Assembly (NCBI GenBank): GCA_958430865.1
Contig: CAUDNR010001147.1
Location: 1-64,000 of the forward strand
DNA from: Entrophospora sp. SA101
Lineage: Eukaryota; Glomeromycota; Glomeromycetes; Entrophosporales; Entrophosporaceae
DNA: 64,000 bases
Direction: 5' to 3'
The notes beneath the pieces were generated by a model that was not told where the DNA came from, ran no database searches, and saw only the letters and a program-made list of their open reading frames with translations. Position numbers and translations under genes: made by a program. Positions 1 to 10,961 of this stretch are shown here, in pieces; within the stretch, counting starts at the first letter, position 1; each line of letters opens with the position of its first letter.

Positions 1-363
1 TTAAGATAAGATAATAATAAAAGAAAGCTGTGTTAGTATTAGAGATTGTGTATTCAGGCAGGAAGTGTCCCAAAATTTCATTCAAACATAACAATCACAT
101 TTAATAATAGCGTGCGCTCACAAATAATGATTTCACATTGTATATATGACAAGGCAAATGAGTTTCATAGGAATGATTGGATGATATAATGTAGCACCAA
201 ATAGCGATGTAATAAAATAACAACATAATGAATGTGTTTATGGTTTTCTGACGTAGCAGATGGAGAGAATTAGTATGAATGCCAAAATAATAAAACGTAT
301 GTGTAACAGTTAGAGCAGAAGGTAAAATTAGAGATAATTGACGTTTAAAAGTAGAAGCTGAAG
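1..363. other. No gene seen; left flank of a hAT-type element
   Basis: AT-rich sequence without a supported reading frame. Its last eight bases (356-363, AGCTGAAG) are the left target-site copy of the element that follows. Confidence 0.5.
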
Positions 364-1075
364 TAGGAATGTTAATTGATTGATTTGATTTTCACGAAAA
401 AAATCAATTATAATCGATTTGTTGCGAGTAGCTTTTTATTATTATTATGTTTTACGTTTATGGCCGAGTTTGAGTTAGCTTTTTAGGTACACTCGTCAAT
501 TAATTGCAGCTTTTGCATTCAATGCTCGTCAATTAATTTACGAATTATTTAACAATTACCCTGCCTATTGCCTCCCCTTTCTTGCACCTAGAAAGCTTCG
601 GCATACTTTACGGTACAATAAACATGTTAAATGTGAAATAATAAAAATTTTATTTTCAATTTTATAAAAGATTATCAACAAATTTTTTATTTCTTTTCAA
701 AAAAGGGACTTGATCAACAGACTGTGAACTAAGTCTGTTTTGCAACAAAGTAATTTGTTGCCCCGCATCTTTCTGAAGAAGGAATTGCAAAATATTTTTT
801 GGCTAAAATAGAAAACATTGGGAATTATCACGCCACCATTGTTAATGGCTCATTTTCTTCAATAGGAAAGCATTTAAGGCAGGGTTGGCAAATTGACTGG
901 TATATTGAGCACGGATGGACTTTATTGCCATTAATAAAATACTAAATATGTCTCCATTTAATTCTACTATTTCTCTATATTATTATATTATTTTTAAATT
1001 CAATTCAATCGACAATAAAATTTTTACTGATCACTTTTAATCAATTGCGGGACACATAATCAATTAACATCCCTA
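364..1075. mobile_element. Non-autonomous hAT-type element with 8-bp target duplication
   Basis: The element begins TAGGAATGTTAATTGATT and ends with the near-perfect inverse, AATCAATTAACATCCCTA. It is flanked on both sides by the same eight bases, AGCTGAAG (356-363 and 1076-1083). Eight-base duplications and TAGGGATG-type termini are the hallmark of hAT superfamily elements. At 712 bp it is too small to encode a transposase. Inside, 754-945 (+) is an open frame of about 63 codons ending at TAA 943-945, containing the segments LSEEGIAKYF and WQIDWYIEHG. I do not recognise it; it may be a captured or internally deleted gene piece. Confidence 0.85.
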
Positions 1076-1201
1076 AGCTGAAGTTTGTTTATTTTGTATA
1101 TAGCTAACTCGTTACTGGCTAATTATCTTTGTGTAGACCCCCCCCCGTGTTATTATTATTCTGGAATTTATAAATTTTCAATAGGTTCAAGTAATCCTAC
1201 A

Positions 1202-1238
<37 letters not shown>

Positions 1239-1495
1239 GATTTTTTATTTCAAAAAAAAAAAAAATAAAAAAATAATTGCATCAAATGCTCAATGAGCTC
1301 CACGACATTCGTAAACTTCATTAACGTTCTGTATATTCTTTAATTACCCAAATAATCATCATACTTTCAACATTGTAAATATATATAATCAAAAATCATA
1401 ATTGATTATGAATTTGACTTTGACAATTATTGAAACCGTCTATGAATTAATACTTGTGTGCGATCCTCAAAAAGCTTGCTTTGGTAAACTATTCC
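1076..1495. other. Intergenic, with a (TA)n microsatellite
   Basis: No supported gene. It holds a short C run (1137-1146), a (TA)n tract at about 1204-1226 followed by GTAT repeats, and an A run. It is the 3' flank of the minus-strand gene that follows. Confidence 0.5.
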
Positions 1496-4400
1496 TCAAA
1501 TCAACATTTTTTTCATTAGATCAGGAGTTATTTCATCGCTAACAGATTTATCACTTTGTAGACTTAATAAAGCAATCTTTTGTCCTAAATTAATAAGTTT
1601 ATCCCAAGAATTATATTGATTATCTTTATTTAATTCTTTGAAAGTTGTTAAACCAGATATCAATGCGCCTACAAAACTATTAATAACAGTAATATTGACA
1701 AGTAATTATTTTTAATTGATATTTGTAATTATTAAATTTATTCAATTTATTATTATTTATTTACCTGTCACCTGCACCAGTAACGTTAATAATTTTATCG
1801 TGAGGTATAAATTTTGGTTTAAAATGTTTAATCCTAAGTTGCAATAATAATAATAACAACAATAAAGTTAATTCCTAATTCTTTGATAATCACCAATATT
1901 ATTAATTACCTGATGCTATAATCTAAATCTTTGATTAATATTTCAATTCCAAAATCATCTATAGATCTGATCAATTTTTCATCTTCAATATTATTATCAC
2001 TTATTAAATATTGTAATGATAATACACCACTCTTGCCCAATTTAATTATAATATTAGGTATATATGGCAGGAATTTCATGGAATTAAATAAAACATCTTC
2101 TTCAAGTTCAACGTCTCTAAGGAACTCTATGTCTAATTTTTCATATAAATCTATTTGTTTATCATCTTTATTTATTTATTTTTTTTTGGGAGAAAAAAAA
2201 ATTATTAATTAATAAACAAATATTTAATAATATTTCAATTAATTAAAAATGTAATGGAGCCAATCAAACCTTTAATTTGATTTATTAAATTATTGAATTT
2301 ATTAAATCTTTGTTTCACTAAATCACCATCACCGCCACCCTCATCATCATCATAATAATCGAAGCAATCATTTTCATTTGCAACTCTATACATTTTTTTA
2401 ATCTCATGAATATTTGGTGAAATATATTTTAAAGTGTTTGTGAAAATCAATGATTTAAATTTAGCTGGATTTTGTAAAATTTTAATTGATTTTGAAATTG
2501 ATGTTGGCTCAAAAAATGCTTATAATTAATATGTAATGTTAGTATTATTATTTTTAATCTCATTATTTTATTTTAGTAAATAAAATAATTAACTATACCT
2601 GGTATATCATATTCCTTGCATAAATCCAATATGTCATAAATGCAATTTACTGTTGGGTTACCATCAAAACATATTAACTTTGGCAGATTGTGTGGATCAA
2701 TCAATTCTTTGACCTATAGGTTAAGAGGTTAGATATATTATAATATCATAATATCAAAATAATAATAATGTATTTACTTGATTATAAGAAATCTTATCAA
2801 ATATTTTCATATCAGCAATGGCACAAAATAATTCACCGCTGGAATCATGTATGGCACTATAAATAGCAGTTGAACTATCATTTAAAATCTTTATATTATT
2901 AGTTGACTTTAAATAAAATAAAAAAATATTTTGTTAATAAAGTAATTAATTATAATATTAATGAATCACAAATGATAATATTTAAACAATATTTAATGCT
3001 TACAACTCCAACTTTTTTAAAATTTTCTAATATCCATCTACCAAATAAATCGTCACCAATTGTAGATACAAAAGTAGGGTTTAATCCTAACTTGTAACAT
3101 GCCTCTACAATATTTCTACCAACACCACCAATAGATTGTTTTATAACGCCTGATGAAGAAGAATAAAGTAATGTTGATAATGATTTTGATGTTGACGATT
3201 TTGATATTATATCCATTATAATTCCTCCCACTACAATCAACTCATTACTATTTCTGTTGTTGTCGAGATTAGAAATAGATGATGATGGCTTCTATTGAAT
3301 AGCGTATACATGTGTGTATTAAAGTTTTATTCAAATTAATTAATAAATAAATTATTTAATATCTCAAATATACATTAATTTTTTCATAGTTGAGTTGTGA
3401 AAGACACATAGAAATTTGACATCCAACTTTTGCATTATTCTTTATTAAAGCAATATCTTTATTAAAAAATAAATAAATTATTTTACGTTTATATTTTATA
3501 TTTATATTTATTAAGGAGTTAAATAACAATTAATAGAAGATTTTTTCCCTTACTTGATTTTAATGAATCACCTTTAGTAATCTCATTAACTCTTTTAAGT
3601 AAAAATGGCGTAACATCTTTACCATGAATTCTTTTGTCACTTAAAATTTAAAAGTATATACAAAAGATTAATTATAATTATGATAATGATTAATGGATCA
3701 ATTATGTTTCAAATTTTTTTACATACAACGTTTCCCTCAATGATTGATCAATTGCCACCTGTATTTTATTTGCGTCAGCTGATTCATGTTCTGGTACTGG
3801 AACAGCAATTAGCATACCACTTTCAAGTTTAAGTCTTGAATTTGCATCTAAATCATAATCAAATAATTATATAAAGAAATTAAAATAATCATAATGATAT
3901 TAATAATATTATTATTAATTGATTAATCAGTAAAGCTTACATATTAATGATGCACAATCTTCAATTGTTTTCAAATGAGATGGACTCTATAATCAAATCA
4001 ACATCAAATCAGACCACTCAAAAACAAAGTTATTTTTTTTTTGCCAACAACATCAATATCATTGTTTTCACCTTTAAGCCACTCTTTGGCGTAAAAAATG
4101 CCGGAAAATCATCTGTTTCTCCAAAAGTTGCCACAGTAACACCTTGAGTTTCCTAAGGATAATATTCTTGTAATGATTAGATGATAGTGATTATGATTAC
4201 ATAAATTCATCCAAATAATAATAACATCATCATCTAACCAAATATTCCAAAGTTTTTTCAATATCCAGGATTGATTTAACACCTGCACATACAACAGCAA
4301 CAGGTGTTCTACTCAATTCTATCAGATCAGCACTTATGTCCATTGCTATATATTTACCAATATTATTAAATATACTAATAATAAAATGATGATGATAATT

Positions 4401-5345
4401 ATACTATTAATAATTGTATTTAAATAAAAAAAAACGCATACTATTTTCTCCATCTCTGTGAACACCTCCAATACCCCCTGTGACAAATACTTTTATTCCT
4501 GCTCTGTGTGCAATCACCATTGTTCCAGAGACTGTCGTTGCTCCTGTTAATCCCTAGAAAAACATCAACAATATCCATATCCCAATAATTATATATGTGT
4601 GTATGAGGAAGAATAACATCGTAAAAAGAATTTATCATTATTTCATCGAAACCTGCGATGTAACAAAAGCAAGATCTCTCCTTGAACATTTTCTAGCTTG
4701 ATGACCCAACTTTGCCAATTTCTCTAATTCATCCTTTGTCAAACCTAAATAACAAAAATCAATTATTTTTGTCATTTTAAGCACTTGTAACTGAAAAATA
4801 AAATAGAAATGTGACGATTAAATCTTACCTACGTGAACTATACCATCTAAAACAGCAATAGTAGCAGGAACACATTCATGATCACGTATTATATTTTCTA
4901 TCATAATCGCAGTTTCCAAGTTTTGTGGGTAAGGCATTCCTATATTTCAATTAAATTGTATAAACCAATTTTCCTAAATATACACCTATTATTTTATGTG
5001 TGACTCGTAATTCTTTACCAACCATGACTTATAATGGTAGACTCTAATGCTACAATTGGCTTGTTTGATTTTAATGCATCGATTACTTCAGAATTATACA
5101 TAAAGTCTCGAAATAATTTATAATCATGATTTTTATATAATGAAAATTTTCTTTGATTCAACGTTATTATTGGCTTGTAGAAGGTTTTATTTGATCTAAA
5201 TATTAGATGTGAAGAACGCTGAAATTCATAAATGTGATAAAAATTATTTAGTCATAATTTTTAACTAAAAAAAAAAAATATACAAAAAAAAATTTCCACT
5301 CACTATTATCAACTTTTTCGTTATTAAATGATTGAAAAGATGCAT
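1496..5345 (-). CDS. Pseudouridine-5'-phosphate glycosidase / pfkB kinase fusion
   Basis: Bifunctional enzyme expected to phosphorylate pseudouridine (C-terminal pfkB kinase) and to cleave pseudouridine 5'-phosphate into uracil and ribose 5-phosphate (N-terminal YeiN/IndA domain), the two steps of pseudouridine breakdown. The first exon reads [11 protein letters not shown] from ATG 5343-5345, possibly a targeting segment. The glycosidase half shows [10 protein letters not shown] (about 5070-5030), the lysine context [10 protein letters not shown] and [11 protein letters not shown] (about 4530-4445). The kinase half begins near 3240 with [11 protein letters not shown] and [15 protein letters not shown] (about 3140-3100) and ends with GAGDSFVGAL, the pfkB signature with the catalytic Asp, formed across an intron (about 1783 to 1680). 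The last codons are MKKMLI before TGA 1496-1498. There are many short introns. Fused architecture is known in fungi and other eukaryotes. I saw no frame break, but not every splice site was verified. It shares a 157 bp upstream region with the divergent gene at 5503. Confidence 0.85.
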
Positions 5346-5502
5346 TGTTAATTTTTTTGAGGAATGAAAATCCACATTGTTTTTAATGAAGGGCGAAAAA
5401 ATATAATATTATCACTGGTAAAAAAAAAGATTTTCCCTTGATAAAATTTAGTACAAATAAATTATTAACCAGCAGCAATTGATATATAATAAAATATATG
5501 AT
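5346..5502. promoter_or_regulatory. Candidate bidirectional promoter
   Basis: Only 157 bp separate the start codons of two divergent genes (minus start at 5345, plus start at 5503), so both must draw regulatory sequence from here. The interval is A/T-rich with poly-A runs; I see no recognised operator. Confidence 0.4.
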
Positions 5503-6456
5503 ATGTTTCGACCGTTTATCCAAAATCCATCACATAGCAGCAAACTACCATTAAACACAAGATTAAATTCTACTTTACAACCTGGGATTGGTAGGGGTAG
5601 TTCTAGTGCTATAACTTTTCGTGGTAAAATTTTTGAAATTGATGAAATAAATGCGACTGCTACCAAATCGGCCAATAACCCTACTACTAATTATAATAAA
5701 ACTAATTATGATAATGGTGGAAATAGAGATCTAAGTTTACTACAAAAACTTCGAAGAAAACTGCAAGAATCAAAAAAATTAGGTGATGGTGATGATGGTG
5801 GTGAAGTGACAAGGATGAGAAAACCACAACCTGGTCAATTTGATGATTCGATTGAGGATGTTGCGACGATGGATAAGGAGGCGACATCTTTTACGTACCA
5901 GAAAAAACAAAAGGCTTTTCAAAGCATGTTGCCTAATAATGATATCGAGTATTTGGTGGAGGAAACTATTGATCCTTTAAAAAAATATTTTGGATCTACT
6001 AAAAATGATGGTAATGATCAAAAGAAAACCAAAGGACAACGTTATATTCATGTGAATGAGGATGCTCGAAGGCGACGACAAGAAAGCCAAATGCGAAAGA
6101 ACAATGAAAGACCACAGTTACAACCAAGTATCAATAAAAAAAGGCATGAAATGGTAAAAGCAAAAGATTTTGTAGTGGAAGACATTAATTGGGATGGATA
6201 TCAAACCATTACACCAGATTTCTCCTTGATGATACAAAAAGAAAATGAATTAATTGCGGGGGATGCTGATGAATCATTAGAATTGTTAGAAATTAAACAT
6301 GGCGATTACACTAGATATTTGGGGAAAACGTTAAATTCTAAAATACTTTCTGAAACTGTATCCTCATTAATAGGACAAAATCCATCTTATGATTTAAAGG
6401 ATAAACAAAAATTTTATGAAGTTTTATCTGATAAATTAAAAAATGTAGAAAAATAA
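5503..6456 (+). CDS. Unidentified 317-aa protein, possibly mitochondrial
   Basis: Single-exon frame of 317 codons. The start is the first in-frame ATG, giving MFRPFIQNPSHSSKLPLN; the ATG at 5498 is in another frame. The first 30 or so residues lack acids and are rich in R, K, S, N and P, as in mitochondrial presequences (inference). The middle (about residues 70-220) is charged and low-complexity, with runs such as GDGDDGGE and ARRRRQESQMRKNNERP. The last 100 residues look folded, with INWDGYQTITPDFSLMIQKE and KHGDYTRYLGKTLNSKIL. I do not recognise a family. A fast-evolving mitochondrial protein such as a mitoribosome-associated factor is possible. Intact coding potential and the divergent arrangement support a real gene. 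Confidence 0.7.
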   Translation: MFRPFIQNPSHSSKLPLNTRLNSTLQPGIGRGSSSAITFRGKIFEIDEINATATKSANNPTTNYNKTNYDNGGNRDLSLLQKLRRKLQESKKLGDGDDGGEVTRMRKPQPGQFDDSIEDVATMDKEATSFTYQKKQKAFQSMLPNNDIEYLVEETIDPLKKYFGSTKNDGNDQKKTKGQRYIHVNEDARRRRQESQMRKNNERPQLQPSINKKRHEMVKAKDFVVEDINWDGYQTITPDFSLMIQKENELIAGDADESLELLEIKHGDYTRYLGKTLNSKILSETVSSLIGQNPSYDLKDKQKFYEVLSDKLKNVEK

Positions 6457-6559
6457 AAAATTTATTTTTTGAAAACATAAAATTGTGATAATATTAATTG
6501 AAAAAAACCTCTGATATGATAAAACCACTTTTAATAATAATGGAAATGGTAATAACATT

Positions 6560-6750
6560 TTACTGTAAAAATTTTAATTGTGAGAGAAAAAAGAAAGTAA
6601 ATGATAATTAATTAATTGATAAAATAATTAGTAAATAATAAAAGAAACGAAAGAAAGTAATGTTGATATAAGTACTTTAGAACGAGCTCTCATTTTTCTT
6701 CTTTTACGTTTAAGACGTCTAGTTCTCTTTTTCTTCCACTTTGCTCTCAT
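6560..6750 (-). CDS. RPL41: Ribosomal protein eL41 (25 aa)
   Basis: From ATG 6748-6750 the minus strand encodes MRAKWKKKRTRRLKRKRRKM followed by RARSK: 25 residues, the full length and sequence type of eL41, the smallest ribosomal protein, which sits between the ribosomal subunits. The codons end at 6676. There is no stop directly after the final Lys: the frame would run on for 15 more codons. An intron fits instead, from GTACTT at 6675 to TTTTTACAG ending at 6563, with a TTTACTAAT branch-type sequence. The next three bases (6562-6560) are TAA, so the second exon would contribute the stop codon alone. The alternative is a 40-residue read-through product. The identity of the first 25 residues is certain by eye; the splice is inferred. 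Confidence 0.9.
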
Positions 6751-8449
6751 TTTTTATCGAGCTAGATTAAATATAATTTCATTATATAATAATAATCAAT
6801 GGATAAATGGATGGGTCGATCGAGTGAATGTAATAGCAATAATAAATAAACATAAATATTACCTTTAATTTTTTTTTTAAAGTATATTTATTTTTTATTA
6901 TTTATCAACAATAAAAAAATAAATTTTTGACGATCTGGAACGTTTTGGATAGATCTTTAAAGTAACATCTTTGAGTAACCCAATTGACGTAAATGCCTAC
7001 CCCACCCTACCTATTGAAAGTTTAGGGTCAAATTAAAAATAAAAAACAAGCATCCGAGTGTGTGTGTATACACGACACAAATTTTCCTATGAAAGATTTT
7101 TGCAAGATATAAAACAGGTGGTGAAAATAGCCGAAATAATGTTGTCAATAATAATAGTAGTGGTAGAGGTGGTAGGAGTAATATGAACTAAAAGAACTAA
7201 GGCACTGAATGAATCGAGTCGGATTTTAAAACGTTTCTATTCGATTGTTTTGATCAAACCGAATCATGATTCAAATTCAAAAAAACCGGATTCAATTGGA
7301 TTCGATTCAATTCAAGATGGATTTTAAGTATAAATTAAAACTTGATAGAGTTCAAAGATAAAATGTGCTTATAACTAGATGAGGTAAATACAGTCAAACT
7401 TCATTTCAACAAATCCATGTTCCTGTAAAAAACTATGCACAGGATAAGCACCGAATAGATGCAGGATGAATACATACGGGAAAAACATATTTTGATTAGA
7501 AAAACACATTTTTGATATGAAACATGCAAAATATGAAAACAGCACGGAGCTGATATAGAATAGTTTTGCGGTCATCTTTCCATATTATGATTAGTATAGT
7601 TTTCGTACATGAAAAATGCATCTTAACATGGAAAATACGTAGGAAAATTTACACTGTACCATTTTCATGTGTTTAGGCACGGGAAAGTTCGTTTTCCGTA
7701 TCAGTTAATATGTGTGTATAATTTTTATAAGATGGAACGAATAAGAAAAATGCATTTAAAAACGCGTTTCAATGAATTTTATAATTATAATTCGTTGAAA
7801 CAAGATCAAGGTTAATTTGATAGTATATATTGGTTAAAAAATCAACAAAAAAATCAGAATTAAAGAGAGTAGGATTGAAACTCCGTTGTAATGTCTAATA
7901 TAACCGTCTAAACTTGGTTTTTTCTTTGAAGAAGATTGCAATTAAAACAAAGCGTCATTTTAAATACTTGTTGAAAAAACAACAAAGTGTGGGTCTTTTG
8001 ACAAAATTAGGTGTGATTAAAGAAAATCGTGTGATTTATGTATTACTTGTTATAAAAAAATCTTTATCATTATTATTCAAGCAGAAGATTTATATTAAAA
8101 GTAACTAAGCCTTATTTATCATTATCAATACTGTAATTGTTTAATTAACATGCAAAGAAATATTTCCATTTTTCCTTCTATTACTATTAAAAGCTCTTAT
8201 TGTTCAATTAAATAAGTAAATTCATAGAATCCTTGATCTTTTTGTTGTGTAGAACTTCTAATATTCAAATGTTCTATTAATTTGAAACTCGACAATTAGT
8301 TTGAAACTAAGATTCCACATACCTAATATATTATGGGGTTGCGATAATTTATTCATTCAATATTATTATTTTTTTGAGAGAATCAATTTAACTAATAAGA
8401 CCCTGATAGAATCATAGATAAATTAATCCTTAAAAATTGTTTTTATTTC
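6751..8449. other. Gene-free AT-rich interval
   Basis: No frame here has recognisable content. Short frames, such as the one at 7914-8108 (+) with its Lys-rich peptide, look like chance in AT-rich DNA. Around 7195-7330 there is a patch of ATTCGATT/TTCAATTGGATT repeats. Confidence 0.45.
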
Positions 8450-10547
8450 TTTGTTTAAAGCGCCTTTATAAAAACAACAAGCGGGGTTGTCTTGGTAAGT
8501 AAACAAATATCAGGATTAAGTGGCGAGTGTTAACAAAGATTAGCAACATTATTTGCTTTTAGTAAGTACTAACGTTGGTTAACTAGTGAGTTTTAGCAAC
8601 AGTCAGTCTAAAGGTTAATCGGAAATACCGGTAGTGTTATAGTATTCGTAAACATAAATTGTCTGTAAATAAACTAAAATCGGTAGATAAAAATAAACAA
8701 CTGAAATAAATTGGTCGCAAGTAATTTTGTAGAAGCTCTTAAGGGATATCTTTATTTATTTACAGTTATTCGGTACCGTTAAGTGTGCTTACAGATTCGT
8801 CGAAGCTCTCTAGGCGCAAGAAAGAAGCAGTAAGCGAGAACCAATCAAAGTAAATTCTTAAACTAATTAATTGACAAGCACCGGTTTGATGCAATTAATT
8901 GACAAGGGTAAGCCTGAAAGTTGAGCCACAATTGGCGATGTCACCATTTAACAAGAATCAGAAAACTTTATTAAAATATTATTATAATTTAGCTTTAAGA
9001 AACAAATAAGAATAAAAAAAAAAATAAATGGTCGTAACAAATAAATTTTTAATGGAGATTAAATTAGTCATTCATCAACCTTTTTTCTTTTATTATTACT
9101 AGAATCTAATGTTTATCAATAAATTAAAAAAGGTCGTTAGTAATCGATAGTAATTCCAATTAATTAATAATGTTATTTTTTATTCACCTTTGTTAAAAAC
9201 AAGATTATTTTCATTACTTGTATAACTCTTTAACCTTTTATATTTGGCAATCTCTTCATCTAAAATTCTACTTGTATGGTTTGCGTCTGGATGTGATTTG
9301 TGTACTTGTTGCAAAACATTACTACCACTAGTAGTAAAATTACTATTATTACCATCACTACTAATACTACTACTGATGTTATTACTATTATAATGAACTT
9401 CTTTTAACTTTTCATTAGCAAAGTCCCAAAGCTCTCCAATAGTTGGTCTTTTTGATGGATCCACATCCCAACACCTCTGCATCATTTGTGAATAGTCATC
9501 AGGCATTTCTGGTAATATTGGTGGTCGTAAACCTGCACATATACTAAACATTAAGTGATGATTGTGAGCTCTATCATCAAATGGTGGGTGACCTGCAAAT
9601 ATTTCCCACATTAACATCCCAACACTATAGATATCTGTTTCTTTTGTGTTCTTTTCACATTTAAATAGCTCAGGTGCAATATATGATACAATTCCATAGA
9701 CTTTATTTGACAACTTTTCATCAACTGGTCCACATAATCCTAAATCTGTAATATAACAACTACCTCCTTGCAATAATAGATTACCACTATGTAAATCACA
9801 ATGGATTAAATCTTTCCTATGTATATCATTTAATGCATAACATAAATCATTAAAGATTGTAATTCTGTCTTTTAATGTTAAATTATGATGATTTTTTTGT
9901 AAATAATCTCTTAAATTTCCTTCTGACACATAATTTAAAACTATTGCATAATTTCCACTATCTGAGAATCTAGTTATACCACAACATTTAACAATCATTA
10001 TTGTTTTAATTTTGCAATAATTCACTGCCTGAAATAAATATAAAATAGATTAATATTATATAATGTAGTATTGTTTTAAATGACAACTACCAACCTCATC
10101 AAAAAAGCTTTTCCCTGGATTACTTGAATTATTTAAATTTTTTAACACTACTTTTTGCTCTCCAAAATAACTAAACTCCTTTTTATTTTCATCATAATCA
10201 ATAATACTTCCTCTTGTCCATTTAGCTTTATAAATTGTGCTAAATCCACCTTCAGTTAATTTTGTTATATCTTCAAATTGCTCAAAAGGTATCCATTCTA
10301 AAATATTGTCTGGCAGAGATGATTTCATTTGACATTGTTGGATAAAATTGTCAATTATATTATTTCCAGATGTCCAAGTGGTGAAGAGACTCTGTAATTG
10401 TAAACTAATACAACATTCACAGAATCCATCAGAGTATCTTGTCAATTTACACTTGTTACATTCTTTTGGTTTTCCTTTTTTGTTTATTGCACTCTTTAAT
10501 TCAGACACATAAACAAATTCTTCTTTACAGTATTCTTTTTCAATTTC
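8450..10547 (-). repeat. Arm A of a large inverted duplication (kinase locus)
   Basis: This stretch matches 12694-14860 in opposite orientation. The match begins in the kinase gene at the GAAATTGAAAAAGAATACTG segment (10547 here, 12694 there), covers the rest of the coding region, and continues about 700 bp past the stop codon, to the TTTGTTTAAAG segment near 8450 (CTTTAAACAAAG near 14855). Non-coding flanks are diverged by small indels and substitutions, so this is an old duplication and not an assembly artefact. Confidence 0.85.
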
Positions 10548-10961
10548 AGTTGGATCAATATTTAAAATTTTTAAAATATTTTTATGTGAAATCGATTTAA
10601 TGTAATCATCATTGTCTTCTTCACCATCTTCATTATCGTTAACTTTATTTTTTGATAAAGTTGTTGATTTTTTTTTATCATTTTTTGTCACAGCAGTGGT
10701 AGTAGAAGTATCATCACCTGAATAAATTCCAATAAGATTAGCCAAACGAGCTGACAACGAAGGTCCACTTGATAAATTATTACTACTATTGCTACTGCTA
10801 CTACTATTATTACTGCTATTTTGTTTTTGTTTTTGCTTCTTTTCATTTTTTTCTTTATTGTTTACTTCTTCAATACTTATTTGTCGAGCAGCCAATTCTA
10901 ATTTTTTTTTCCTGATTATTTCATCGATCATTTCTCTTGGGACATTTGGAACAGGCCGCAT
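9180..10961 (-). CDS. Diverged protein kinase with cysteine-cluster N-terminus
   Basis: Two exons: 10961-10095 (289 codons) and 10028-9180 (282 codons plus stop); the intron has a GTTGGT donor and a TTTCAG acceptor, and the joined protein has 571 residues. Residues 1-140 are low-complexity (KQKQKQN, poly-S/N). A cysteine cluster, CNKCKLTRYSDGFCECC, follows near 170. The kinase domain starts near 235: glycine loop TEGGFSTIYKAKW, Lys of VVLKNL, catalytic loop IHCDLHSGNLL (Cys replaces the Arg of HRD), DLG in place of DFG (ITDLGLCGP), YIAPEL for APE, and the DPSKRPTIGELW subdomain XI motif. Key Lys and Asp residues are present, so it may be active. This layout is typical of the kinase families greatly expanded in mycorrhizal fungi; substrate unknown. 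Its first 140 residues differ from those of the two paralogous copies in this window. Confidence 0.88.

Noticed and set aside
7914..8108. Lys-rich 64-codon plus frame
   Set aside because: Composition is what AT-rich random DNA gives; no motif, no neighbouring exon.
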